Positions 11,943-19,234 of a stretch of DNA of 21,520 nt are shown here, in pieces. The stretch is from contig CAZICW010000023.1 in the NCBI GenBank assembly GCA_964537995.1, positions 1 through 21,520 of the forward strand. The letters are read 5' to 3'. Numbering within the stretch: position 1 is the first letter of the stretch; the number at the start of each line of letters is the position of its first letter. A model generated the notes under the pieces. That model had not been told where the DNA came from. It did not search any database and saw only the letters and a list, made by a program, of their open reading frames with translations. The DNA comes from JAFLUQ01 sp964537995 (GTDB lineage Bacteria; Bacillota; Clostridia; UMGS1883). Made by a program: the position numbers and the translations under genes.

Positions 11943-13817
11943 TTAATCCTCTTGCGGAATTACAATAATCGTTGTCGCCACAAACGCGCCGTTTACATAA
12001 GAGCCTACAGCGGTTATCGTGGAGCCTTCGGCAAGCTTTGAGAAGGAAAGCGACTTGCCGGTGGAGCTGTCGATTATCGTCGCGGAAACACTGGAGGAGC
12101 CTGACTTGGAAACAAATATCTGTTCGGTGCTGCCGTCAATGTTGACATTGATAAAGCCGTAGCTTGTGTTTATTCCTTCGATAACGCCGACCTTGGTATA
12201 GCTTGAAGACGCGGAGGACGCCGTTACGGAGGTTATTGTGTCGCTCTCGATGTCAACCTCGACATTCGCTCCGAGAGCAAGGTCATAGATAGAGCCCGAG
12301 TTGCCGCCAACCGTAAAGGTCGCGTCGCCGGAAATGTCATAAATCAGCTCTTCGCCGCCGGATTTAATTCCGAGCTGAGGCGAGGAAGAAATCAAAATCG
12401 AAGAAATTGTGCCGCTTGCGGAGCTGCGGGTGCTTGTCGCGACAATTTTTGTAACAATACCGCCCTCTATCGTAAGCGTAACCTTGTCGCCCGTAAGCAG
12501 ACTGCGCAGCGACGATTTTGATTTGTTCCGCGTTACGGAAACGTCATCGGAAACAGAATATTCGGCGGTGTTGGTTGTGGTATTGCCGTCGTCGTCGTTA
12601 AGACGCAGAGTGAGGGAATATTCGGGAGAGGTCGAAATTGAGCGGATTGTGCCGCTTACGGTTTTGTCGCCCGTTTCGGCTTCGATACGCGTAATCGCTC
12701 CGCTTTCGATTGTGAGAGTCACATAGTCGCCCGAAGAAAGCTTGTCGAACGAGCTGTTCTTTCCGTTATAAACAACCTCCGGCTCGGAATCCGTGAGAAT
12801 TCTGTATTCCTGAGAATCTCCGGTCTTGGCGTCAATAACATAAAAGGCGGTATATTTGCTCTTTACGCTTATGTCGGCAAGACGTCCGGAAACGGTTTCC
12901 TTCTCCTCGGCAGAGCTGAGAATTTCCAGCGAAACGAGATCGTTTCCGCTGTAAAGCAGGAGCGCGCGGCTTCCGCTTGCTATGCCGGAAAGGTTGCTTA
13001 CGGCAAAGCCGTCCTTTATCACAGAAACCTTGTTTAAGTTGATGCTGTATTTTTCACTCGATGTGGAATCATCCTCAACGATTGATATTTCGGAGTCGGA
13101 GCTGTCAACGCTTTTAACGGTGCCGGCCACGGTTGTGTAGTCGAGCGCGTCAAGAATACGGTGAAGAAGAATTGTAATCTGAACGCGGGTAACGTTTTCG
13201 TTCGGCCCGAAGGTATTGTCTTCAAGCCCCTTCATAAGTCCTTCCTGAGTTACATATTCAACATAGGCTCTCGCGCTTACGGGAATATCGTTATAGTCGG
13301 CGTAGTCAAGCACCACAGCCGTATTGTTCTTAACGCTGTCCTCCGCGCCCATGAGCTTTGTCAGCAAAATCGCCGCTTCATAGCGCTTAAGAGCGGAGCT
13401 TGCGTCGCTGAGATAGTCGTCAAGGTCGTCTGTGTCAAGTACGCCCCTGTAAAGAAGGAAGGCGACCTCGTCCTTGTATTCGTTATAGGTTGAGCCGAGG
13501 TCATATTCGTCAAGCGCCGACGAATAAAGCGTGATTGCGTAGTCAATAAAGGGAGCGTAGTCGGAATTGGTATAGCCCGATGCCCTTGCGAGAAGAAGCA
13601 GAGCCTCGATTTTCTTGATGGTATTTGCGGGACGGAATGTTCCGTCGGTATAGCCTTTGATTATTCCGAGAGTGGTCATTTCCTCAATTTCGTCCATCGC
13701 CCAGTCATAGTCGGGGCTGATCACGTCGGAAAAACTGCTTTCGGCGGATACGGGCAGCATGAATGCGGTGCAGGCAAAGCAGAGCGCCACCGCCGCCGAG
13801 AGTATTTTTTTGAACAT
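11943..13817 (-). CDS. SLH-domain surface protein with five tandem beta-rich repeats
   Basis: A 624-residue secreted protein. The signal peptide (about 1-25) ends PVSA-E. SLH domains, which hold proteins to secondary cell-wall polymer, are clear at about 28-72 (FSDV... GYTDGTFRPANTIKKIEAL) and 170-222 (GLEDNTFGPNENVTRVQI), with a diverged one at about 86-155. The rest is five tandem repeats of about 70-80 residues starting near 230, 309, 387, 467 and 543. Each opens with a (V/A)xGxI/V motif, such as VSGTIRSI or ASGTISSI, and most end GDxVTLTIExGxIT or a variant. The repeats are Ser/Thr/Asp-rich and probably beta-structured. I do not recognise an enzymatic domain; a structural S-layer-associated role is inferred. 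AAAGGAGG precedes the ATG. Confidence 0.88.
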   Translation of the reverse strand: MFKKILSAAVALCFACTAFMLPVSAESSFSDVISPDYDWAMDEIEEMTTLGIIKGYTDGTFRPANTIKKIEALLLLARASGYTNSDYAPFIDYAITLYSSALDEYDLGSTYNEYKDEVAFLLYRGVLDTDDLDDYLSDASSALKRYEAAILLTKLMGAEDSVKNNTAVVLDYADYNDIPVSARAYVEYVTQEGLMKGLEDNTFGPNENVTRVQITILLHRILDALDYTTVAGTVKSVDSSDSEISIVEDDSTSSEKYSINLNKVSVIKDGFAVSNLSGIASGSRALLLYSGNDLVSLEILSSAEEKETVSGRLADISVKSKYTAFYVIDAKTGDSQEYRILTDSEPEVVYNGKNSSFDKLSSGDYVTLTIESGAITRIEAETGDKTVSGTIRSISTSPEYSLTLRLNDDDGNTTTNTAEYSVSDDVSVTRNKSKSSLRSLLTGDKVTLTIEGGIVTKIVATSTRSSASGTISSILISSSPQLGIKSGGEELIYDISGDATFTVGGNSGSIYDLALGANVEVDIESDTITSVTASSASSSYTKVGVIEGINTSYGFINVNIDGSTEQIFVSKSGSSSVSATIIDSSTGKSLSFSKLAEGSTITAVGSYVNGAFVATTIIVIPQED

Positions 13818-13835
13818 TGCAATATCCTCCTTTTA

Positions 13836-13854
13836 ATACATATTGTATATGTAT
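13836..13854. promoter_or_regulatory. Inverted repeat in the leader of the SLH gene
   Basis: ATACATAT (13836-13843) and ATATGTAT (13847-13854) are exact reverse complements with a 3-base spacer. The repeat lies between the transcription start (about 13864) and the ribosome binding site, where a hairpin or bound repressor could affect expression. Confidence 0.5.
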
Positions 13855-13870
13855 GCTGTACTTTAAGACC

Positions 13871-13899
13871 ATTATAGCACAACATCTAAGGAATTTCAA
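13871..13899 (-). promoter_or_regulatory. Promoter of the SLH protein gene
   Basis: On the minus strand: TTGAAA (13894-13899), a 17-base spacer and TATAAT (13871-13876). Confidence 0.83.
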
Positions 13900-14161
13900 C
13901 AAAAATTTTATAAAAAATGTATTAATTATTTTTAAAAATATTAAAAGCCCCAAAAGCCGTGCTGTTATCGGCTTTGTCGATATTCCGTCCGTATCTTTTC
14001 GGCGCGGGACGGAATCGGCAAAACGCCTTTTCCGGGGCCGTGTTTAAAAAACGCTCAAAATGCGCCCTTCCCATGCTCGGCGCCGCCGCAAAAAATTCCT
14101 CCGGCGGCGCGGGAAATTACATGACAGGATTAAAAAATTTTATTGAATCTAAAAAAAACAG
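13900..14161. other. Non-coding stretch with three hairpins, function unknown
   Basis: I see no credible protein gene here. Three separate stems stand out: AAAGCCG/CGGCTTT (13953-13975), ATTCCGTCC/GGACGGAAT (13982-14015, 16-base loop) and GCGCCGCC/GGCGGCGC (14080-14110). The middle part is GC-rich, unlike the A/T-rich flanks at 13900-13945 and 14118-14161. On the minus strand the first stem is followed by TTTTGGGGCTTTT, a possible weak terminator. I could not find a convincing promoter driving it on either strand. It could be a small RNA gene, a set of processing or termination stems, or a decayed sequence. Confidence 0.45.
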
Positions 14162-14190
14162 TTGATTTTTTTATTTGAATAGTGTAATAT
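14162..14190 (+). promoter_or_regulatory. Promoter of the small clostridial protein gene
   Basis: TTGATT (14162-14167), a 17-base spacer and TAATAT (14185-14190). The -10 sits inside an inverted repeat, AATAGT (14178-14183) with ACTATT (14191-14196), which could be an operator. Confidence 0.65.
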
Positions 14191-14212
14191 ACTATTTGTG
14201 GCAAGGAAATAT

Positions 14213-14239
14213 ATGGTGAAGCGTGGACTGAAGCCATAA
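14213..14239 (+). CDS. Possible 8-codon leader ORF
   Basis: ATG GTG AAG CGT GGA CTG AAG CCA TAA encodes MVKRGLKP. AAGGA (14203-14207) sits 5 bases before the ATG, which is at least as good a start as that of the gene 20 bases downstream. It follows directly behind the promoter. It may be a regulatory leader peptide or chance; no repeated codon that would mark an attenuator is present. Confidence 0.35.
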   Translation: MVKRGLKP

Positions 14240-14258
14240 AGAGAGAGGTTTGGATTAT

Positions 14259-14444
14259 ATGTGGACGGTTGTTTATATAGCGAAAAATAACGAGCTTGCG
14301 CAGAAGCTCAGGGAGGTTCTGAACGAGCATAACATAATAGTAATGCTCCGCGCCATAAATAAGGAGCAAACGACAGGCTTTGAAATTCTCGTTCCGTCCG
14401 CCGAGGTGGAAGAGGCTCTGGGAATTATCATAGACGAAACCTGA
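14259..14444 (+). CDS. Small conserved clostridial protein of unknown function
   Basis: A 61-residue protein with no signal or membrane segment. The sequence MWTVVYIAKNNELAQKLREV followed by an ILVPSAEVEEALGIII end resembles a small clostridial family I recall with the pattern MWxVVY...EILVPxxEVEEA. That family is sometimes compared with DUF2007-type putative signal-transducing proteins. The alternating beta-alpha-beta pattern would give a small ferredoxin-like fold. The start at ATG 14259 is favoured over an in-frame TTG three codons upstream because GAGAGAGG then has good spacing. It is a single-gene unit with its own promoter and terminator. Function cannot be assigned. Confidence 0.75.
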   Translation: MWTVVYIAKNNELAQKLREVLNEHNIIVMLRAINKEQTTGFEILVPSAEVEEALGIIIDET

Positions 14445-14520
14445 CGAAGCCGTAAAAAGCGCGGGCCGATTCCCCGAAAGGTATTGCCGATTCGGCTCAT
14501 TTAAAGGATTTTTAGCTTAA

Positions 14521-14560
14521 AAGCAGGTGCAAATCCGCGGATTTGCACCTGCTTGTTTTT
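14521..14560. terminator. Perfect palindromic bidirectional terminator
   Basis: Bases 14521-14554 are fully self-complementary (17 + 17). They are followed on the plus strand by GTTTTT and on the minus strand by TTAAGCT and a T-run. The hairpin separates the convergent 61-residue gene (plus) and the BMP lipoprotein gene (minus). The direct repeat GCCGATTC (14465-14472, 14486-14493) lies just upstream. Confidence 0.88.
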
Positions 14561-14601
14561 CGCGCAATACCTTGCCGTCCGCCGTACCTTCGGATTTCAG
14601 C

Positions 14602-15780
14602 CTACGCCTCTTCCTCGGCGACGGTTTCCTCCTCCGGCAGCAGTCTGATATTTCTATAGTACCAATGGATTCCTCCGAAAATTTTCGCTTCGTCCGGCTC
14701 ACTGTTTTCTTCGCAGACAATGTTGCCTTCGTTATCAATCAATTCTTCGCCGAAAATATTTTTCCCGCTCAAGATTTCATCTGTCGCGGCTGAAATTTCA
14801 TCTTTTGTGCCGTCGGCGCAGTTATCGGACAGAGAGGCTATGGCGACAAATCCGTTATCCATGCCGCCGAGATAATTTCCGAAGCTCCAATTGCCTTCGA
14901 TTGCCGCCTTTGTTGCCATCGTGTAATAAATTCCCCAGTTCTGCACCGGAGCCGTAAGACAGGCCGCTTTCGCGGTTTCGTTATCGGAATCGGCGCAGTG
15001 CCATACGCCGGCTTCCGCCGCCGCAAGCGCAGCCGCGTCCGTACCGCTTTTCTGAGCGAGTACATCGCAGCCAAGGGCAATCAGTCTTTCCGCCGCCGAA
15101 TATTCAAGCTCATAATCTCCTTCCGCGCCTGTCACGGCGACATATATTTCCGCGTCGGGATTGACCCGTTCGACGCCAAGGGCAAAGGCGTCGGCGCTGC
15201 TTGTGACCTCGCTGTTTTCACTGCCCCAGGAAGCGACGAAGCCGACAAGCCCCGTTTCCGTTTTAAGTCCCGCAGCTATGCCGCACAGATAATAGGCTTG
15301 GTAAATTTTGCCGTAATAATTGTTGAAATTCGCGCCGTTGCTATTGCTGTATCCGACATTGCTGAAATATATTTCGGGATATTCCGACGCTATTTTCGCA
15401 ATTTCGTTTGCGTAATCCTTGCTTACACTGAAAATTATATTGCAGCCCTCGCCGACGCATTCTTCCGCCGCGCTGCGCACAGCCGAAGCGTCGTCGGGAG
15501 AGACGCTGCTGACGCGGACAATCTGATTTTCCGAAAGACCGAGGGAATTTTCCATGTCAACAATTCCCCGCTCATGCTCACGGCTGCTGCCCGTTTCGGG
15601 GTCATCGGGGTAAATCACGCCGACGCGGAACATATCGGCAGTCTCCGTCTCTTCGTTTTCTTCGGTCGGAGCCGTATAAGAGGAAACAGGCTCCGCCTTT
15701 TTTTCGCAGCCGATTAACGGCGCGCAAGCACAGATTGTACAGACCGCAAGAATAAATACGGAAAATTTCTTAAAAGCCAT
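14602..15780 (-). CDS. BMP-family (PnrA/Med-like) substrate-binding lipoprotein
   Basis: A 392-residue lipoprotein of the basic membrane protein (BMP) family, whose studied members bind purine nucleosides (PnrA) or act in signalling (Med). The lipobox is LIGC with Cys25, followed by a Glu/Thr-rich linker. FRVGVIYPDDPETGSSREHERGI (51-73 region) opens the fold. IFSVSKDYANEIAKIASEYP, YYLCGIAAGLKTETGLVGFV and SADAFALGVERVNP are family stretches. The C-terminal 25 residues are acidic (EEETVAEEEA). AAGGAGG precedes the ATG. It lies 95 bases behind pheA with no clear promoter or terminator between, so it may be the last gene of the aromatic operon. No partner transporter genes are present, and ligand is unknown. 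Confidence 0.9.
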   Translation of the reverse strand: MAFKKFSVFILAVCTICACAPLIGCEKKAEPVSSYTAPTEENEETETADMFRVGVIYPDDPETGSSREHERGIVDMENSLGLSENQIVRVSSVSPDDASAVRSAAEECVGEGCNIIFSVSKDYANEIAKIASEYPEIYFSNVGYSNSNGANFNNYYGKIYQAYYLCGIAAGLKTETGLVGFVASWGSENSEVTSSADAFALGVERVNPDAEIYVAVTGAEGDYELEYSAAERLIALGCDVLAQKSGTDAAALAAAEAGVWHCADSDNETAKAACLTAPVQNWGIYYTMATKAAIEGNWSFGNYLGGMDNGFVAIASLSDNCADGTKDEISAATDEILSGKNIFGEELIDNEGNIVCEENSEPDEAKIFGGIHWYYRNIRLLPEEETVAEEEA

Positions 15781-15875
15781 TCGGCTACCTCCTTCATACT
15801 CGACGCGTACAGCGTCTTACTCACAAGCGTTATTCTCCCGACGGCCGCGCCCTTGCGCGGCGCGGGTCTGTCAAT

Positions 15876-16976
15876 TCAGCCAAGTTGCCTGTAATTTCCC
15901 AAGAAGCGGTAGCTTACGGCATATTTCTGGAGCTTATTGAGCGCGTCGTTCATATTCGACCTCGCGACGTTGCCCTCAAGGTCCGCGAAAAAGAGGTATT
16001 CGCCCAATTTATCGACAATCGGGCGGCTTTCAATCTTGACCATGTTCAGCTCCGCAGCCTTGAAAAGCGCCAGAGCCTCGAAAAGCGCGCCGCTGACATG
16101 AGGCAGCGAAAACATAATCGAAACCTTACTGTTCGCCTTGTCGGTAATCGGAGTTTTGCTTATAACTATAAAGCGGGTTTTGTTGTTGCGCGCAAAATTT
16201 ATGTTCCGCTCGAGAATTTTGAGTCCGTATATATCGGCGGCTCTGGCGGAGCAAATTGCGCCCTTCGTTTTGTCGCCCATTTCCGAAACCATGCTCGCGG
16301 CGACGGCCGTGTTCACAACCTTATTTTTAATCCATTCCTTGTCGGCAAGATATTCCCTGCTCTGGAAAAAGCCCTGCTCATGGGAATAAATCTGCACAAT
16401 ATCGTCAATTTCAGCGTCGTAGGTACCGGCAAGGCACTGCCGCACATCAACGTATACCTCGCCTACTATATATACCTCATACTTTGCGAGCAGGTCGAAA
16501 ACATCAAGGATGGAACCGGTGGAATAATTTTCCACCGGCAGCACGCCGAAATCGGCTTTTTCGCGGATAACCTCAAGGAACACATCCTCAAAGGTGCGGA
16601 CGCTGTAAATATTGTCATCGAAAACCATCGCGGCGGCTTCGCTGCCGAAGGAGCCGTCTATGCCCTGATAAGCGGCTCTGCCCGCGAGAGTATTTCCTTT
16701 GTCGTAGGTGCGGGCTATACTTTTTTGCAGTCTGCGGCTTTCGCCGATTATGTCCTTGAAAAATTCTTCCACATAGCGGTGGTACTTGGGGTTTGACGCA
16801 CGCGAAACGCGGTCTGCCAGAATCAGCTTTTCCCGTTCTTCATCCAGAATCTTTATTCCGTTTTTCATTTTTATATTGCCGATTTTTTCGCAGGCCGCCA
16901 TGCGTCTTTCAAAAAGCTCCACAAGCTGAGAATCTATTTCGTCAATTACTTTCCGTTGCTCATCTATCTCATTCAT
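15876..16976 (-). CDS. pheA: Bifunctional chorismate mutase / prephenate dehydratase (P-protein)
   Basis: A 366-residue fusion that turns chorismate into prephenate and then phenylpyruvate. The AroQ chorismate mutase domain is about 1-88, with Arg8, Arg24/25, Lys36, Asp45 and Glu49 near catalytic positions. The prephenate dehydratase domain is about 100-275, with YQGIDGSFGSEAA, VLPVENYSTGSILDVFDLL and the catalytic TRF motif (267-269). The C-terminal ACT domain is about 283-360, with GAL (296-298) and ESRP (316-319), the segments that bind phenylalanine for feedback inhibition. All three parts look intact. The ATG overlaps the end of aroC by 8 bases, with GGAGG in the end of aroC. Phenylalanine feedback is therefore expected at protein level. 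Confidence 0.96.
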   Translation of the reverse strand: MNEIDEQRKVIDEIDSQLVELFERRMAACEKIGNIKMKNGIKILDEEREKLILADRVSRASNPKYHRYVEEFFKDIIGESRRLQKSIARTYDKGNTLAGRAAYQGIDGSFGSEAAAMVFDDNIYSVRTFEDVFLEVIREKADFGVLPVENYSTGSILDVFDLLAKYEVYIVGEVYVDVRQCLAGTYDAEIDDIVQIYSHEQGFFQSREYLADKEWIKNKVVNTAVAASMVSEMGDKTKGAICSARAADIYGLKILERNINFARNNKTRFIVISKTPITDKANSKVSIMFSLPHVSGALFEALALFKAAELNMVKIESRPIVDKLGEYLFFADLEGNVARSNMNDALNKLQKYAVSYRFLGNYRQLG

Positions 16977-18063
16977 TTACTTTTCTTCCTCCAAGCAAAA
17001 AATCCATGGCGCAAAGCGCGGCGCAGCTCTCTATTACGGGAACCGCACGGAGAACTATGCAGGCGTCGTGACGTCCCTTTACGATAAGTTCCGTATCTGT
17101 ATTGCTCTTGAAATTGACTGTATGCTGCGGTCGGGAAATCGACGCCGTGGGCTTTATCGCGACGCGGAACACAACGGGCATACCGTTGGTTATTCCGCCG
17201 TTTATGCCTCCGTTATTGTTCGTTTTGGTGCGGATCCTTCCGCTGTCCATGTAAAATTCGTCGTTTGCTTCGCTGCCGAGCATATCGGCAATGGCAAAGC
17301 CCGCGCCAAACTCAACCCCTTTGACGGCCGGAACCGCAAACAAAAGCTCCGAAAGGCGGCTCTCAAACGCCCCGAAAATCGGATCCCCCAGCCCCGCGGG
17401 GAGGTTAAAAACGCAACATTCTATAACGCCGCCGACGCTGTCAAGCCTGTCCTTGGCTTCTGCCGCCGCATTAAGCATTTTCCGTCCCCTGTCGTCGCTG
17501 AACGTCGGGAACGGCTTCGCCTTGACCGCTTCCGCTTCCTCTGGCGAAAGCTCCTCAATGCTCTTTTCTTCATCTTCAATGCCGTTTATGCTTTTTATGT
17601 GCGCCGCGACATATATTCCCCCGCTTTTGAGCCAGCTGTCGGCAAGCGCGCCGGCAAAAACAATCGGAGCCGTAAGTCTGCCCGAAAAATGACCGCCTCC
17701 GCGGTAGTCGTTATATCCGCCGTAACGAACAAAGCCCGAATAATCCGCATGGGACGGACGGGCGGTTTCGGAAATATTTTCATAATCGGCGCTGCGCCGG
17801 TCGCTGTTGTATATCACGAACGCCAGCGGTGTGCCGGTTGTTTTTCCGTTGAAAACGCCGCTGAGAATTTCGGGAACGTCGGGTTCCTTCCGCGGCGTGG
17901 CGATTTCGCTTATGCCGCTTGCACGGCGGGCGAGCATTTTGCTTATTGCCGCGCTGTCAACTTCGATTCCGGCGGGAAGGTCGTCAATAACTCCGCCTAT
18001 TGCGCGGCTGTGCGACTCGCCGAACACTGTCAGCCTTATATTTTTCCCCCAGTATGAGCTCAT
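16969..18063 (-). CDS. aroC: Chorismate synthase
   Basis: A 364-residue chorismate synthase, which uses reduced FMN to convert EPSP to chorismate, the last shikimate step. Signatures are GESHS (15-19) with AIGG (21-24), RPSHADY (102-108), GGGHFSGRL (122-130), NGGINGGITNGMP near 274-286 and RHDACIVLRAVPVIE (321-335). Length is normal. The ATG overlaps the aroA stop by 4 bases, and the ribosome binding site GGGAGG lies inside the last codons of aroA, a tightly coupled arrangement. It needs a flavin reductase from elsewhere if monofunctional; none is in this window. Confidence 0.97.
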   Translation of the reverse strand: MSSYWGKNIRLTVFGESHSRAIGGVIDDLPAGIEVDSAAISKMLARRASGISEIATPRKEPDVPEILSGVFNGKTTGTPLAFVIYNSDRRSADYENISETARPSHADYSGFVRYGGYNDYRGGGHFSGRLTAPIVFAGALADSWLKSGGIYVAAHIKSINGIEDEEKSIEELSPEEAEAVKAKPFPTFSDDRGRKMLNAAAEAKDRLDSVGGVIECCVFNLPAGLGDPIFGAFESRLSELLFAVPAVKGVEFGAGFAIADMLGSEANDEFYMDSGRIRTKTNNNGGINGGITNGMPVVFRVAIKPTASISRPQHTVNFKSNTDTELIVKGRHDACIVLRAVPVIESCAALCAMDFLLGGRKVNE

Positions 18064-19232
18064 ATGATTTGTCCTCCCAAAGCTTTAAAGCGCTCCCAAA
18101 AATCGGGCATACTCTTATTTACGCTTTCCGCGCCGTCAATTGTCAGGCTTCCGTTTACGCGCGGAGACAGAGCGGCAAGAGCCATTGCTATACGATGATC
18201 GTTGTGCGCGGAGCAGACCGATCCGAAAAGCGGTCTGCCGCCGTGAATTATGAGGAAATCCTTCCCTTCCTCAACCTCCGCGCCAAGCCTGCGAAGCTCC
18301 TCGGTTATCGCGGCAAGGCGGTCGCTTTCTTTTATTCTGAGCCTTCCGGCGTTCACTATGCGGCTTTCGCCCTCAACCGTCGCCATAACGCAGGCAAGCA
18401 CGGGAACAAAATCGGGAATTTGAGAAACATCGGCAATAATAGGCTTTGTCGCCCTGCCGTTGCTTTTATAGCCGCCTTCGGTTTCGGTTATTTCCATCCC
18501 CATTGAGCGGTAAAGCTCAATCGAGGCGCGGTCGCCCTGAATTGAATTGTGATTGAGTCCGCCGCAGTCAACCTCCCCCATCGCAAGGAAAAAGCACGCC
18601 TGCGAGAAGTCGCCCTCAACAATATAGTCGCAGGGCTTATAGCGCTGTCCGCCTCCGACAAAATATCCTCTCGGAGTTTCGACCGCTTCAATGCCGTATT
18701 TTTTCAGAACCTCAATTGTCATATCGACATACGCCTTCGATTCCAAGGGCGTTGTAATCACTATTTCGCTGTCACCGTCAAGCAGCGGCAGAGCGAACAG
18801 CAGCCCCGTCACGAACTGACTGCTCACATCCCCGCGAAGGCGGTATTCCCCGCTTTTAAGCCTTCCCTCCGCCGAAAATACTCCGTCGGTCAGACTGTAT
18901 TTTATGTTCTGTCCGTCAAATATACGGAAATAGTCGTCAAGCGGACGTTCCATGAGCCGTTTCGAGCCTCGGATCTCAATATGTCCGTTTTTTGCGAGAG
19001 CTGTCGGGATTAAAAATCTGAGCGTCGAGCCTGATTCGTTTGCGTCCATCGGAGAGCCGGTTTTTAACGCTTCCATGCAGGAAGCCGTGGCGCGTATATC
19101 GGCGCTGTCGCCGAGATTAACGGCTTTTCCGCCGCCCAAAGCGGCACAGATAAGCGCGCGGTGACTATAGCTTTTGGACGGAGGAATCAATACGCTTCCG
19201 CTCAGGGGAGAAGGATTTACGGTTACGCGCAT
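18060..19232 (-). CDS. aroA: 3-phosphoshikimate 1-carboxyvinyltransferase (EPSP synthase)
   Basis: A 390-residue EPSP synthase that joins shikimate-3-phosphate and PEP. PPSKSYSHR carries Lys20, Ser21 and Arg25. ESGSTLRFL (66-74) is the PEP-binding loop, IPDF gives the catalytic Asp274, and KESDR (301-305) and HNDHR (343-347) complete the active site. It is shorter than the roughly 427-residue E. coli enzyme. In the PEP loop the residue matching E. coli Pro101 is Phe, so it departs from the class I pattern. Two ATGs compete: one at 19238 overlaps the aroB stop, and this one at 19232 has AAAAGGAG at better spacing (7 bases), so I prefer it. Confidence 0.95.
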   Translation of the reverse strand: MRVTVNPSPLSGSVLIPPSKSYSHRALICAALGGGKAVNLGDSADIRATASCMEALKTGSPMDANESGSTLRFLIPTALAKNGHIEIRGSKRLMERPLDDYFRIFDGQNIKYSLTDGVFSAEGRLKSGEYRLRGDVSSQFVTGLLFALPLLDGDSEIVITTPLESKAYVDMTIEVLKKYGIEAVETPRGYFVGGGQRYKPCDYIVEGDFSQACFFLAMGEVDCGGLNHNSIQGDRASIELYRSMGMEITETEGGYKSNGRATKPIIADVSQIPDFVPVLACVMATVEGESRIVNAGRLRIKESDRLAAITEELRRLGAEVEEGKDFLIIHGGRPLFGSVCSAHNDHRIAMALAALSPRVNGSLTIDGAESVNKSMPDFWERFKALGGQII

Positions 19233-19234
19233 GG

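Noticed and set aside
15844..15860. GC-rich stem (CCGCGC/GCGCGG) between pheA and the BMP gene as a terminator
   Set aside because: Only 6 bp with no T-tract on the minus strand, so read-through is more likely.
17068..18057. 329-codon plus-strand open frame
   Set aside because: Antisense to aroC. GC-rich coding sequence often leaves the opposite strand open.
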